DNA of 64,000 nucleotides from Microscillaceae bacterium (GTDB lineage Bacteria; Bacteroidota; Bacteroidia; Cytophagales; Microscillaceae): NCBI GenBank assembly GCA_012031215.1, contig JAAUUB010000003.1, positions 1 to 64,000 of the forward strand, read 5' to 3'. Shown piece by piece: positions 50,214 to 60,413 of this stretch (position 1 is its first letter; each line of letters starts with the position of its first letter). The notes under the pieces were generated by a model. It saw only the letters and a program-made list of their open reading frames with translations, ran no database searches and was not told where the DNA came from. The position numbers and the translations under genes were made by a program.

Positions 50214-50976
50214 TTATCGGCTTAAAAGCCAGCTTTCTAACAAAGCTTGATTGGCCAAAAGATTGCCGACCACATACACGCTGGAGTGCTGCAGGGTAGA
50301 AGACTGCTCGGCGGGTTCATCAATCACACCTACGTGGCGGGGTTTGCGGGCGTGCACAAAGCGGAGCTGAGAATGATGTTTGAAAGCCAGGCCGACGTGT
50401 TTGTCCAGCCCAATCAAAAAAAACACCGTCTTCCTGCTGGTGCAGGTGGTGGAGCAAGGCCTGAAAGTCATTTTTATAAATGGTCTTGATGCTGGGCAAA
50501 TGACAAAGTTGCTTAATCATTTCACTGGAAGGCATTTGGGAGAGGCGGTATTTGTCAAAAGAAAAGCCCAAATGCAAAAGCAGGGTGCTGACAAAATAAC
50601 CGCAGGCAATCGTGCCCTGGCGGGGCATTTCGGTGGTTCCGTTATAATCCCATTCAGTATCCAGCCAAAAGGGAACCAATTCTTCAAAAAGTGTCTGGCG
50701 CAAAAAATGGCGGGCCTCCGATAAGATATGAATTTTTCGGGAGGTGTCATTTGCCACAAAATCCTGGCCCAGTTTTTTTTGCTGGGCTTGGATATAAGTG
50801 CGCAAATGCTCATATTCTGCTTGGTGGGTCTTGGGGTCAAACAGGCGAAAAGGGCCATCCAAAGAGGCCTGCGCCCAAAAAACACCAGCCTTGGGGATGC
50901 TGACCCGAACAAGGCCAAAAACCAGCAAAAGCCCCAAAAAAAGTCCAAAGGTGAGATAAAAATGCAGGCGTTTCAT
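50214..50976 (-). CDS. exported NlpC/P60-like cysteine peptidase-like protein, one frameshift
   Basis: Joined model of 253 residues from MKRLHFYLTFGLFLGLLL (50976), an N-terminal signal or anchor helix. The middle has GTIACGYFVSTLLLHLGF, where the Cys and its surroundings resemble the NlpC/P60/CHAP nucleophile, and HVGLAF later supplies a histidine. An extra T in the T8 run near 50416-50423 shifts the frame; seven T gives DGVFLIGLDKHVGLAF and the stop at 50214. I infer a peptidase or amidase acting on the cell wall, or an inactive relative. No closer family name can be given. Confidence 0.6.
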
Positions 50977-51067
50977 AGGCCGCGCTGGCAAAGATTTGAA
51001 AATCAAAAATATGCAAAATTTGCTTAAACGGGGTAATAAAATTCCGCTCCGGGCAGAAATAATTGTT

Positions 51068-51752
51068 TCAGGTTTTCAAAGCCGGAGGACTCACAAAATC
51101 TTTGAGGTAATAAGGCTCAAAATAGGCCACATCTTCAAAAGTCTGCGCTTGCCAAAGTCCCTGCGCGAGTTGGCCGACCGCGCGGGCTTGCGGGTAAAAA
51201 TCTTTTAAAAAATGTGCCCGGGGCTGATGCGATAAAATGGCATGACACTTGGCGGCCCCATCTCCAAAAAACAGAATATCCTGCCGAAGGAGATATTCCT
51301 CAAAACTGTTTTCATTGATTATCCGGGCCTCTGTGGGCAAAATACACTGGCCGGTTTCATCAAACAAGGCGCAATACACTTCCATACGGCGGGCATCTAT
51401 CATCGGGCATAGCCAGACGGGGCGGCTTTGCCAGGCCTGCATGGCCCGGGCCATGGCTTCTAGTGTATTGACTGCCAGCAGCGGAATATCAAGGGCATAG
51501 CAAAGGCCTTTGGCCGTGGAAGTGCCGATGCGAAGCCCGGTATATGAACCCGGCCCTTTGGAGACGGCGATGGCAGATAAAGAGGAAAGCGACTCCTGGC
51601 CCAGTTTCAAGACTTGGTTAATCATTGGATGCAGCATCACGGAGTGAGACTGGCCCACAAAAAAGGGAAATCTCGCTGCAAAGCAGTCCATTGCGTTGCA
51701 AAGATACACTACAAACAGGAGTAGCGGTTTCCAGGCTTAGTAGTACGCTCAT
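51068..51752 (-). CDS. tsaB: tRNA threonylcarbamoyladenosine biosynthesis protein TsaB, one frameshift
   Basis: Non-catalytic partner of TsaD in making t6A at tRNA position 37. The intact frame from 51709 lacks a proper N-terminus. An upstream ATG at 51752 gives MSVLLSLETATPVCSVSLQRNG. Shortening the T6 run at 51659-51664 to T5 joins it to SLFVGQSHSVMLHPMI, the classic TsaB text. Then GPGSYTGLRIG and AKGLCYALDIPL follow. The repaired length is 227 residues, normal for TsaB. It is expected to be essential, supporting a sequencing error. Confidence 0.9.
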
Positions 51753-51813
51753 ACCCGCAAATATACAAAAAGGCAAGGTAGCACTTAGGGTTGGTCTTCA
51801 GTGGGAGGGCAAA

Positions 51814-52398
51814 TTAGTCGATTTCTTCAACTGCTTTGAACACAAAAGGTAAGTCAATGATAGACTCGAAGTGTGTTCCAGTTTCGCGCATATCTTCATC
51901 CTCTTCCTCATAATGCCATTCCACACGAAGGGGATGGGTCGGGAGCACTATTCGCCCTTCTTCTTCGGCATTTTCGTCTTGGTTTGGGGCTTTGGTATCT
52001 TCGGGCATCGGGGTTTGCTGGGCGATGACGGCACTCAGTTCCGGGTTTATTTCGGCAGGCCTGTCCAGGTCATGAAAGCCGTTTTCCGAAGGGGCAATGG
52101 GCATTTCTTCTTTGCTTAGGTCTTCTTCTTGGTAGCCTTCCTGAAGCTTTTTGAGGTTTTTTAACATCGTAACGAGATAATCAGACGTAGCAGTGTTGAA
52201 ATAAATGAGCTTGAGAATCACGGTAGTCGCCTGATTTTTTTTTTGGTCAAGGTATCCATCTACCCATTCCAGCAGTGGATAATAGAAGTTATCGGCATCT
52301 TCGGGGATGGATACTCCAGCAATCTCGAGGCGGTTTTCCTCAAAGTTGAAATGCACGGCGGGGGTTTTAGAGGTTTTCTCAATGATAATGTCTTCCAT
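51814..52398 (-). CDS. SiaC-family regulatory phosphoprotein with an acidic insertion
   Basis: A 194-residue DUF1987/SiaC-like protein. The fold starts MEDIIIEKTSKTPAVHF, contains PEDADNFYYPLLEW and the phospho-site region YFNTATSDYL (66-75), and ends with VEWHYEEEDEDMRETG and the strand ESIIDLPFVF. In the Sia system, SiaC is phosphorylated at a residue in the matching loop and controls a diguanylate cyclase or other partner. Usual SiaC proteins have about 125 residues; here about 65 extra Glu/Pro-rich residues lie between the two halves. A PP2C-type sensor phosphatase (55634-57917), the kind of enzyme that acts on SiaC, is 3 kb away. Confidence 0.85.
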   Translation of the reverse strand: MEDIIIEKTSKTPAVHFNFEENRLEIAGVSIPEDADNFYYPLLEWVDGYLDQKKNQATTVILKLIYFNTATSDYLVTMLKNLKKLQEGYQEEDLSKEEMPIAPSENGFHDLDRPAEINPELSAVIAQQTPMPEDTKAPNQDENAEEEGRIVLPTHPLRVEWHYEEEDEDMRETGTHFESIIDLPFVFKAVEEID

Positions 52399-52444
52399 AT
52401 CTTGGATTCTATTGAGCGAAAATAATAAAAAAATCCGAAAAGAA

Positions 52445-53740
52445 TTACAAATCGTCTAATTCGGCTACTACAAATGTACTGCCACCTATAAAAATACAGT
52501 CATTTTTTTTGGCAGAAATTTGGGCGGCCTGCCGCGCCTGGTTCACATCGGGCCAAAAGCTGGCCCGAAGTTTTCTTTTATCCGCCAGTATCTGTAAATC
52601 TTCCAGGGAGAGCGCACGGGGCGAATCAAAGATACAAAAGTAATACCGGGCTTCGGGAGGAAATATCGCCAGCATTTTTTCTACTTCTTTCTCTTTTGAG
52701 AAACCCAGCACGAGATGCAAATCCTCGTAGTGCTGGCGAGCCAAGAGGGCTTGTATGGCCCGCAGGCCATCTTCATTGTGTCCTACATCGCAAACCGTCA
52801 GTGGAGAAGAGGCTAGAACCTGCCACCGTCCTTTGAGGCCCGCCCTTTCAACCACCTCAGAGAGGCCTTGTTGCAAAGCCTGAGGCGAAATATTCCAGCC
52901 TTTGCCCCTTAAAACTTCTACGGCCTGCAACACACCCTTCAGGTTGCGATGCTGGTGAGCTCCGGCCAGGCCAGGCACCAAAGGGGGGAGATAGGGCTGT
53001 GCCTGATGCCAGATTTGTATTTTTTCATCTGAGAGCGGTGCTATTGCAAAATGCTCTTCCGAAAAAAAGAGGGGGGCTTGCTGTGCCTTGGCGACCAGGC
53101 GAAAAACAGGCTCTGTTTCGGGATGTTTTTCGCTGATGATGAGGGGCACTCCGGGCTTGATAATGCCCGCTTTTTCGTAGGCAATCTTGGCCAGGCTGTC
53201 GCCCAAAAGGTCCATGTGGTCAAAGCCAATATTGGTGATAAGCGAAAGTTCGGGCCTTTCCAGCACATTGGTAGAGTCGAGCCTCCCGCCCAGTCCCACT
53301 TCTATCACGGCCACCTCCACGGCTTGCCGGGCAAAAAAATGGAAAGCCATGGCCACACTGATTTCAAAAAAGCTGGGTTGCACTTGCGCAATCAAAGGCT
53401 GAAAGGCATTGACAAAAGCCAAGATTTCGCTTTCGGCAATGGGCTGACCATTGATTTTGAACCTTTCGGTATAAGATTTTAGGTGTGGGGAGGTGTGTAG
53501 CCCCACCCGATAGCCCGCGGCCTGCAATATGGCGGCCAGCCAGTGCGCTGTGCTGCCTTTTCCGTTTGTACCGGCAATGTGCAGACTGGGATATTGATTT
53601 TGGGGTTGCCCCAGGGCAGCTAGCAATAGCCGGATATTGTCCAGGCCAGGTTTGAAGGCGGCCTTGCCCTCCTTTTGAAACATGGGAAGCTGGGCGTAGA
53701 GATATTCCTGCGCTTCAGAATACGTGCTGATTTTGTGCAT
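52445..53740 (-). CDS. folC: bifunctional dihydrofolate/folylpolyglutamate synthase FolC
   Basis: A 431-residue Mur-ligase-type enzyme that adds glutamate to dihydropteroate and to folates. Landmarks are the P-loop AGTNGKGSTAHW (about 57-68), TSPHLKSYTERFKING, the VGLGGRLDSTNV block, NIGFDHMDLLG, and DVGHNEDG in the C-terminal domain. The frame is intact. The gene lies just downstream of the restriction-modification pair (49 bp) and upstream of the SiaC gene, all on the minus strand. Confidence 0.96.
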   Translation of the reverse strand: MHKISTYSEAQEYLYAQLPMFQKEGKAAFKPGLDNIRLLLAALGQPQNQYPSLHIAGTNGKGSTAHWLAAILQAAGYRVGLHTSPHLKSYTERFKINGQPIAESEILAFVNAFQPLIAQVQPSFFEISVAMAFHFFARQAVEVAVIEVGLGGRLDSTNVLERPELSLITNIGFDHMDLLGDSLAKIAYEKAGIIKPGVPLIISEKHPETEPVFRLVAKAQQAPLFFSEEHFAIAPLSDEKIQIWHQAQPYLPPLVPGLAGAHQHRNLKGVLQAVEVLRGKGWNISPQALQQGLSEVVERAGLKGRWQVLASSPLTVCDVGHNEDGLRAIQALLARQHYEDLHLVLGFSKEKEVEKMLAIFPPEARYYFCIFDSPRALSLEDLQILADKRKLRASFWPDVNQARQAAQISAKKNDCIFIGGSTFVVAELDDL

Positions 53741-53789
53741 CCAAAAACATTTTAAACTTTGATATCAAAGCAATATTGGCTACTCCTGC

Positions 53790-54713
53790 TTAGCTATCCC
53801 AGGGGATTGTTAACTGTTCAGACCGAGCGTGCTCTTTCAGTCCGTGATTGTGCGTTTCAAAGTTGTCCGTGTCGAAGTTGCAAACCAATGCCTCAACAAC
53901 TGTTCGCCTGTTCTCAATATTGCCACCGTTATGATAAAAATGGTCTTTGGTTACAATGTTGAATTTACTCCAAAACTTATTTATCATTTCGTTTTCTCTC
54001 CAGTCGTTGTGATGCCAAGTTGAAAGAATAAATTTTGCTTTTGTTTCGGAAAGTAAATTGAATAAAAGTTCTTCGTCTTGCTCTGTCCAGCCGTTATAGT
54101 AGTCAACGTGTCTGCCGGAATAGGGTGGGTCGCAATAGATAATGTCGTTTTCTGTTGCGAGTGGAATAATGTCCGCAAACGATTTATTGTAAAATGTCCA
54201 TTTTGGTTCTGGCTGTATGATTTGCGAAACTGTCGCAACCTGATTTGTGATTTTGGTAATGTATGCTTGTGCGAAACGGTCCGGTTTTTTGCAAAATGGA
54301 ATGTTCCAATTGCCCTTACTACCAAATCGCATCATTCCGTTGAACCCTGCTCTTGAAAGAAAAATAAAATCGTAGGGTGAAAACTCCCCACTATTAAATC
54401 GTGTCCGCACCTTCAAATAATGTTCGTAGCCTTTATTCTCAGCTTTGCTCAATAACTCGCCTTCTCTCTCGAGATATTGTTTCATTAAAGGTGCAGTTAT
54501 TGTCTTGTCTTGAATGCCTTTATAAAAATTGATGATGTGCGGATTCGTGTCGTTGAGAATAGCACTTTTGTAACCCGAATTAAAAGCAACCACACCAGTT
54601 CCAAGAAACGGCTCAATCCAATTGCCTGAAACTTTTGGGGCAAGTTCCATTATCCAAGGAACTAACTTGGTTTTTATGCCCTGACTTTTTATTGGTGGAA
54701 CGATTACTCTCAT
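53790..54713 (-). CDS. EcoRV-type N6-adenine DNA methyltransferase
   Basis: A 307-residue adenine methyltransferase of the D12 (Dam/M.EcoRV) class. Motif X (PPIKSQGIKTKLVPWI), the SAM-binding motif I EPFLGTG (34-40) and catalytic motif IV DPPY (195-198) are in the order of alpha-class enzymes. It should methylate adenine in the partner endonuclease site and protect host DNA. The start overlaps the endonuclease stop by 4 bp (ATGA), so the genes are coupled. AT-rich compared with folC and the PP2C gene on either side, consistent with recent acquisition. The specificity (GATATC) is predicted from the partner, not shown. Confidence 0.92.
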   Translation of the reverse strand: MRVIVPPIKSQGIKTKLVPWIMELAPKVSGNWIEPFLGTGVVAFNSGYKSAILNDTNPHIINFYKGIQDKTITAPLMKQYLEREGELLSKAENKGYEHYLKVRTRFNSGEFSPYDFIFLSRAGFNGMMRFGSKGNWNIPFCKKPDRFAQAYITKITNQVATVSQIIQPEPKWTFYNKSFADIIPLATENDIIYCDPPYSGRHVDYYNGWTEQDEELLFNLLSETKAKFILSTWHHNDWRENEMINKFWSKFNIVTKDHFYHNGGNIENRRTVVEALVCNFDTDNFETHNHGLKEHARSEQLTIPWDS

Positions 54714-55630
54714 TTCGCTTTCTTGTTAGAAGTTTTAGAAACGATTTTATCCCAAAGGTCTGTTCTGCCTTTGAACTCCAAGAAATCTTTAAGCGTGGTA
54801 ATTTTGGTCGGCTTTCCTTCCTTTATCATTGTAGCCGAACCGTGATTTATCCAGTATTCGTCAAACCATTCTTCGCCTAACTTGCTAAAAATTCCATTTT
54901 CATTTTTAAGATCGTCAATGTCGAAGATTGAACCAATATTTGCTGTATTTCCCGAACCTTGTTTGTCGCTTGCAATTTTCCATTTCTCTGCTGCAAAAAA
55001 GTCAAAGTCCTTGATTACAGAAGTAATAGATTTTAAGTTCTTAACAGTCGTAACTGAACGCTCACCAACCTTTTTGTTTGGCGTTTCATATTCTTCTTGA
55101 AGTTCTTGAACCTGGAATATTTCTGTTTCGGAAAAGTCGTCTGAAATGTCCGTTCTCGTGTAGATAACACCTAAACAAAAATGTCCTGTGTATTGGTTGT
55201 AGGGAAACTGAATATTCTTGTCTTTATCTCTCTCTTTGAAATAACCACCGTGACTGCCAAGCGTAAAACCTGCTGTTTTATCGTTTCGTCTGAAAGTTGT
55301 TTTTATGTCAAGTGCAAATTTTACTTCTTCATTGTCCTTTTTAATGAAAGTCAAGTCAGGATACCAATTTTGCTTTTCGGCAAGAATGATTTTGTAACCG
55401 ATGCTGTCGGCAAACGGCAAAATTTGCGGGAAGATGTGTATTTCAAGAATTTTAGAAACGATTTTGGTATCAGAAGAAAATCGTATAAATATTTTTTGTA
55501 AACGTCAATAAAAACCCTTTACAGTCCAGTCGCCATTGTCGGTAGAAACGTATTTCTCGAGCTTGTCCGCAAACTTATCAAGTGCTTTTTTGAAGTCAGA
55601 TTTATATTCACTGATTTCTTTCGCTTTCAT
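54710..55630 (-). CDS. EcoRV-like type II restriction endonuclease, two compensating indels
   Basis: Joined model of 306 residues. It matches EcoRV: DTKIVSKILEI, YPDLTF, ALDIKTTF, TGHFCLGVIYTR, EKWKIASDKQGSGNTANIGSI and the C-terminal KGRTDLWDK. Putative active-site residues E63, D92, D108 and K110 have exactly the spacing of EcoRV E45, D74, D90 and K92. The N-terminus needs two fixes: five T to four near 55510 (KGFIDVYKK) and four T to five near 55480 (DFSSDTK). These cancel, so the total stays a multiple of three. It starts 3 bp after the PP2C stop codon, and its ribosome-binding site must lie in that gene. Predicted to cut GATATC. Confidence 0.9.
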
Positions 55631-55633
55631 AAA

Positions 55634-57917
55634 CTATATTTTTAAACCAACCACCACAATGTCATCCGTCTGGGAGCTTCCGCTCCGCCAGCGATGCAGT
55701 TCTTCGTGCAGGGCCTGCTTTTGTTCGGCCATCGGCAGGTGGCTGAGGCGATGCAGCAGCTCAGCAAAGCGTTTTTTCATATATTTTTTACCCTTTTGCC
55801 CTCCAAACTGGTCTTGAAATCCATCCGAGGCCATATAAAACACATCTCCCGGCAAAACGTCCAGGTTCTGTTGCTCAAAGTTTTTGTTTTGGTAATAAGA
55901 AGAGTAGCCGATAGAATATTTGGAAGCTTTGAGGGTATGAAGGAGGTGTTGGCGCACAAAATAAAGCGGATTGGTAGCTCCGGCAAAATGCATTTTTGAG
56001 CCGCCTCTTCATAGACCAGCACTCCCATATCCATGCCGTCGTAGAGCTGGCGTTTGGCGCCTTGCTGGCGCAGGGTACGAATTACCTGGCGGTCGAGTTC
56101 GTTCAGAATTTTACCGGGTTCGTAGATTCTTTTTTCGTAAACAATTTCATTGAGAAGCGCATTGCCCATCACGGTCATAAAAGCGCCGGGCACACCGTGG
56201 CCCGTACAGTCGGCGGCAATTACAATTTTGAGCGTATTTTTTTGTACGGTGGGGACCAGCGTTTCTGAGGGAAAGGGCTGCGATTCAAAGCGAGCCGAAC
56301 CTGCCAGTTGCTGGCGGCGCTGCTCGGGGCTGGGGGGCGCTTCTACTTCGGCAAACCAGAAAAAATCGCCGGAGACAATGTCTTTTGGCTGATAAAACAC
56401 AAAGGCATCCGAAAAACGGGTTTCCAGATGGAGATAATCGTCCAGAATGGCACTCTGGATGCGGCTGGCATAGACAATGCTGTCGGTAATGTGCTTGTTT
56501 TTGTCTTCCAATTCATATTTCTGGGCTTCCAGTAGGTCGCGCTGGGCGGCAATTTCTTCACTTTGCATCAGGAGTTCTTCTTTTTGCTTTTCTATTTCCG
56601 TGGTGCGTTGTTTTACCTTCTGCTCCAGTTGTTGTTGGTTTTCTTCCTGCAAGCGTTGGTTTTCGTGCAGTTGCAATATCAGGGCCTTGCGGGCTTCTTG
56701 GGCCTGCTTTTCGGTAAGCTTGTAGCGTTCGCTTAGCCCCAGCGAAAACAAAGCCACCTCGGCTACAATGCCTGCCTGATACCACCAGACATTGTGCGGC
56801 AGGTTGAACACCCCCGAAGACCCCAACAAGAGCACCAATAAGCCGGCTACCATACAGGCCGAGCCCAGGGCAAAATAACGGGCCGCCAAATCTCCCTGAA
56901 ATAATATGAACAAACTCACAATAAAGAATACCCCAATGATGCCCGAATTGACATATTTTTCATACACCATATAGGTTTGGTAATGCACCGTTACTAAAAC
57001 TAGCATCAGGCACATCACCATCACAAACAAAGCCATCAGAAAACGCACCCAGACATCCCAGAAGGGATAGCGCGCCCGGGTATGCAAAAAATCTCGCATC
57101 AACTGAAGGTAAAAAATGAAGGAAAGATAACCTGTAAAAGGCATATAGAGATAGTTGAGGTCGGGGCGTTCCCCCCAAACAAATTCCCCCCAATAGCCAT
57201 AATAATTGAGCATATACACAGCGGTGCTCAGCAGGTAGGCCAGGTAAAAAAAATAGGCTCGGTCGCCCAGGCGCACAAACAAGAGGAAATTGTACAAAAA
57301 CATCATCGCCAGCAAGCCTTGAAAAAAGCCCTGCACCAGATTTTCGCGGCTCATGGCTTCCTGCCAGAGGGTCTTGGATTCAAACCGAAGGTTGGGGCGG
57401 GCCGGGAAATGCACCTGATTCTGAAACCGAATATAGACCTTTCGCTGGCTATGGGCCGGCAAGAAGACATTGACGTGGTTCAGCCGGCCTGTGGGCACAT
57501 CTTTTTGCGCATAAGGCATAAATTGCCCGGATTTTCGCACCGGAAACCGCCCGTCTTCCTGTTCTACATAGACCTCTACATTGGTCAGACGGCCCAAAGT
57601 CAGCATCCAGTCCGAATCCAAAGAAGAACGGCTTTGCACATCCAGCCGAAGCCAATATACTTTGAAAGGGAGCAAAGGCACTGCTGGATTGAGCGGCTGA
57701 AAATAGGACTGAAAGCTGGGGCGAGTAATCATATCCGCCTGTCGCATCCCGTTGCGGTCTTCCCAATACAAAAGGTGCCGGGCCTCAATCTGTTGCGGTT
57801 GGCGCAGGTTATCGATTACCAAAGGCACGGGCCCGGGGCTTCTTGGGCGGGCAGTGCAATACTCAAAAAGCAAAAAAAGAGGAACAGTAATATCCCTTTT
57901 AACCAAAATTGAAACAT
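55634..57917 (-). CDS. 7TMR-DISM sensor with PP2C/SpoIIE phosphatase domain (SiaA-like), two frameshifts
   Basis: Joined model of 761 residues. The start at 57917 gives the signal peptide MFQFWLKGILLFLFFCFLSIALPAQ. A C4 run read as C5 near 57835 joins it to PGPVPLVIDNL. Next come a 7TMR-DISM extracellular domain (about 30-180), seven transmembrane helices (about 190-400), a long coiled coil (QARKALILQLHENQRLQEENQ, about 415-490) and a SpoIIE-type Ser/Thr phosphatase (SGDFFWFAEV, AADCTGHGVPGAFM, LPGDVFYMASDGFQDQFGG, TDDIVVVGLKI). The second break is a missing A near 55993-55997. It should sense an external ligand and dephosphorylate a cytosolic protein; the SiaC-like protein at 51814 is a candidate. 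Confidence 0.88.
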
Positions 57918-58098
57918 AAATAGCCCTGGTTATTTGTATCAAGCCAAAAGAGGCTAAACAAAATTGCCAAATTTTGATTGAAATTATCAGTTTGCGCCCA
58001 TATTTTTTATAAATCTATGCGCTCATCCAAAAATTTAAAAGTAATTTTAAGCAAAAAAATAGCTTTTTAGACGGGTTTCTTCTTCAAACTTAAAAGAT

Positions 58099-59462
58099 AT
58101 GTGGCGCATTTTCTTTTTCACGATAAGTGTTAGTGCTTTTTTTTTGGTCGGGAATCTTTTCGGCCCAGGCCCAAGACCAAGCGCGGTGGGTAGCCCCAAC
58201 ATTGCCCAGTCCGCCTGCGGCCACCTCCGAAGAAGCCCTCAAAGCGGTGCGAATGCAAGAGTATATGCAGGAATTGTATAACCAAAACCAATTTAACGGG
58301 GTGGTATTGGTGGCCCAAAAGGGGCGTATTCTTTACCAGGGGGCTTGGGGCTGGAGCAATATTGCCCAAAAAGATACCCTCAATCTGGATACCCCTTTTC
58401 GTTTGGCCTCGGTTTCCAAGCAGTTCACGGCCATGGCCATTATGATTCTCAAAGAAGCTGGCAAGCTCCACTATGATGAGCCCATCACCAAATATTTGCC
58501 CGAATTGCCCTATTCACAAGTCAGTATTCGCCATCTTTTGCATCATAATTCCGGCTTGCCAGATTATTTTGGGATAGGTTGGTCTATCCAGCAGTTTTTT
58601 CCGGCGGGCAAACTCATTGACAATGCCGATATGCTGCGCTATTTCAGTGTGCGCCAGCCCAAACTTGTTTTCAAGCCTGGCCAAAAAGCCAGCTATTCCA
58701 ATACAGGCTATGTCTTCCTGGCCGCTATCGTAGAAAGGGTCAGCGGCATACCCTTTGCCGAATTTTTGGACAAAAATATCTTCCAGCCCCTGGGAATGAA
58801 AAATACATTTGTATATAATACCAAGAACTATCAGACCTATACCAAATGTGATACGTTGCTGGTGCGTCAGGATACCGTGCTGAGGCGGGAAAACGAAATG
58901 AAAATAGAAACGATTTTGAAGGTGGAAACGCACCTCCAAAAAAACCGAACGCCGCCGGGCCTTTGGCTATGATTTGAGCTATCCTTACCCCAGTGGTTAT
59001 ATTCCTTTGGACTATCACGCCTTTGATGGCATCAATGGCGAAAAAGGGGTTTGTGCTTCGGCCCTTGACCTGCTCAAATGGGACCAGGCCCTGCACGAAC
59101 ACCAGCTCATCAGCCCCGAAACCCAGGCCGAGGCTTTTCGTGCCAGTCCTATTACTGACCAAAAAGCGTATCACTATGGCTTTGGCTGGAAAATCTACCG
59201 CGACCGGCCCTATATTGTCTTCCACCACGGTCTTTACCGGGGCTTTCGTAACTATTTTCATCGCAACCTACGCGACCAAAGCACCATCATTATTTTGAGC
59301 AATCGTAACCTGGGCGGGCGAGTAACCCAAATTTATCAGGGCCTGGAGCTCTTGCTGGCCGGTAAAGAATGTAAGGCCCCTAAGGCCAGCCGTCTGGAGC
59401 AAAATACCTGGGCCGAGTTCAAGCGAAATCTTTGGATTGACTACGGCTCCAGCCCACGCTAA
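58099..59462 (+). CDS. exported serine hydrolase, class-C beta-lactamase/PBP4-like, two frameshifts
   Basis: Joined model of 453 residues. The start MWRIFFFTISVSAFF (58099) is a signal peptide. Shortening the T9 run near 58137-58145 to T8 gives the cleavage site IFSAQAQDQ. The penicillin-binding-type active site has SVSK in LASVSKQFTAMA, YSN in SYSNTGYVFL and the third motif HHG in VFHHGLYRG. The second break is one extra A in A7 near 58938; six A gives KTERRRAFGYDL. Such enzymes hydrolyse beta-lactams, peptidoglycan peptides or esters; which one cannot be told. It is not next to peptidoglycan genes, so drug resistance should not be assumed. Confidence 0.85.
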
Positions 59463-59474
59463 AAGCGCGAGGGC

Positions 59475-60385
59475 TTAAACCCCCACCTTGTCTTTCACCT
59501 TGCGGTCGTTGGTGTGGATATGGTCCTGGATGTACTCGATGATTTTCCCGGCGATGTCTTTTTGGGTGGCGTTTTCGATGCCTTCCAGCCCCGGGGATGA
59601 ATTGACCTCTATCACCAGGGGCCCACGTTCAGATTGGAGCATGTCCACGCCAGCCACTACCAGCCCCAGGGCCTTGGCTGCTTTCACGGCGGCAGCTTTT
59701 TCGTTTCGGTTGAGCTTGATGGCCGTGCCGCTGCCCCCACGATGAAGGTTAGAGCGAAACTCACCCTCAATGCCCTGGCGTTTCATCGCCCCCACTACCT
59801 GCCCATCTACCACAAAAGCCCGGATATCGGCCCCTTTGGCTTCGGCGATGAATTCCTGCACCAAAATATTGGCATTTAGGCCATAAAAAGCTTCCATTAC
59901 CGATTTGGCGGCGGCTTTGGTTTCGGCCAGCACAACACCCAGCCCCTGCGTGCCTTCCAGAAGTTTGATGACCAGGGGTGTGCCCCCTACCTGTTTGATG
60001 AGGTGATTGATGTCGCGTGGATGCTTGGCAAAAGCCGTTCGGGGAATATCTACGCCAGCACGGGCCAAAATCTGGAGAGAGCGTAGTTTATCCCGAGAAC
60101 GCACCAGGGCCAGCGAGCTTAAAGTGGTGAAGACATTGCTGACCTCAAACTGCCGGATAATGGCACTGCCATAAAAGTAACCGAAGCCCCAATACGCGGA
60201 ATGATGGCTTCTATTTCTTTAATTTCGTGGTGGTCAAGGTAAATGTCCGAAGCGTCTTTGTGCATCACCACGTGGCATTTGGCGTGGTCAATTACGAGGG
60301 CCTCGTGCCCTCGGAGCCGGGCCGCCTCTACCAAGCGACCCGTGGAATATAAATCAGGGTTACGGGAAAGAACAGCAATTTTCAT
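59475..60385 (-). CDS. rimK: ATP-grasp ligase RimK, one frameshift
   Basis: Joined model of 303 residues from [21 protein letters not shown] (60385); the longer frame from 60466 starts inside the neighbouring gene. RimK adds glutamates to the C-terminus of ribosomal protein S6 in E. coli. ATP-grasp text: [58 protein letters not shown] and the metal-binding [14 protein letters not shown]. The break is a missing T near 60173-60176; five T gives [17 protein letters not shown]. It is 28 bp after a RimB-like protease gene and shares its direction. Confidence 0.9.
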
Positions 60386-60413
60386 AAAATGCAAGTAATT
60401 TGGTGCCCTTTGT

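Noticed and set aside
53757-53770. 14-bp palindrome CTTTGATATCAAAG with a GATATC core beside the methyltransferase gene
   Set aside because: GATATC is also present at several other places (for example near 11985, 12180, 28780, 37825 and 43310), so the site is neither rare nor special to the island. It may be a promoter or chance.
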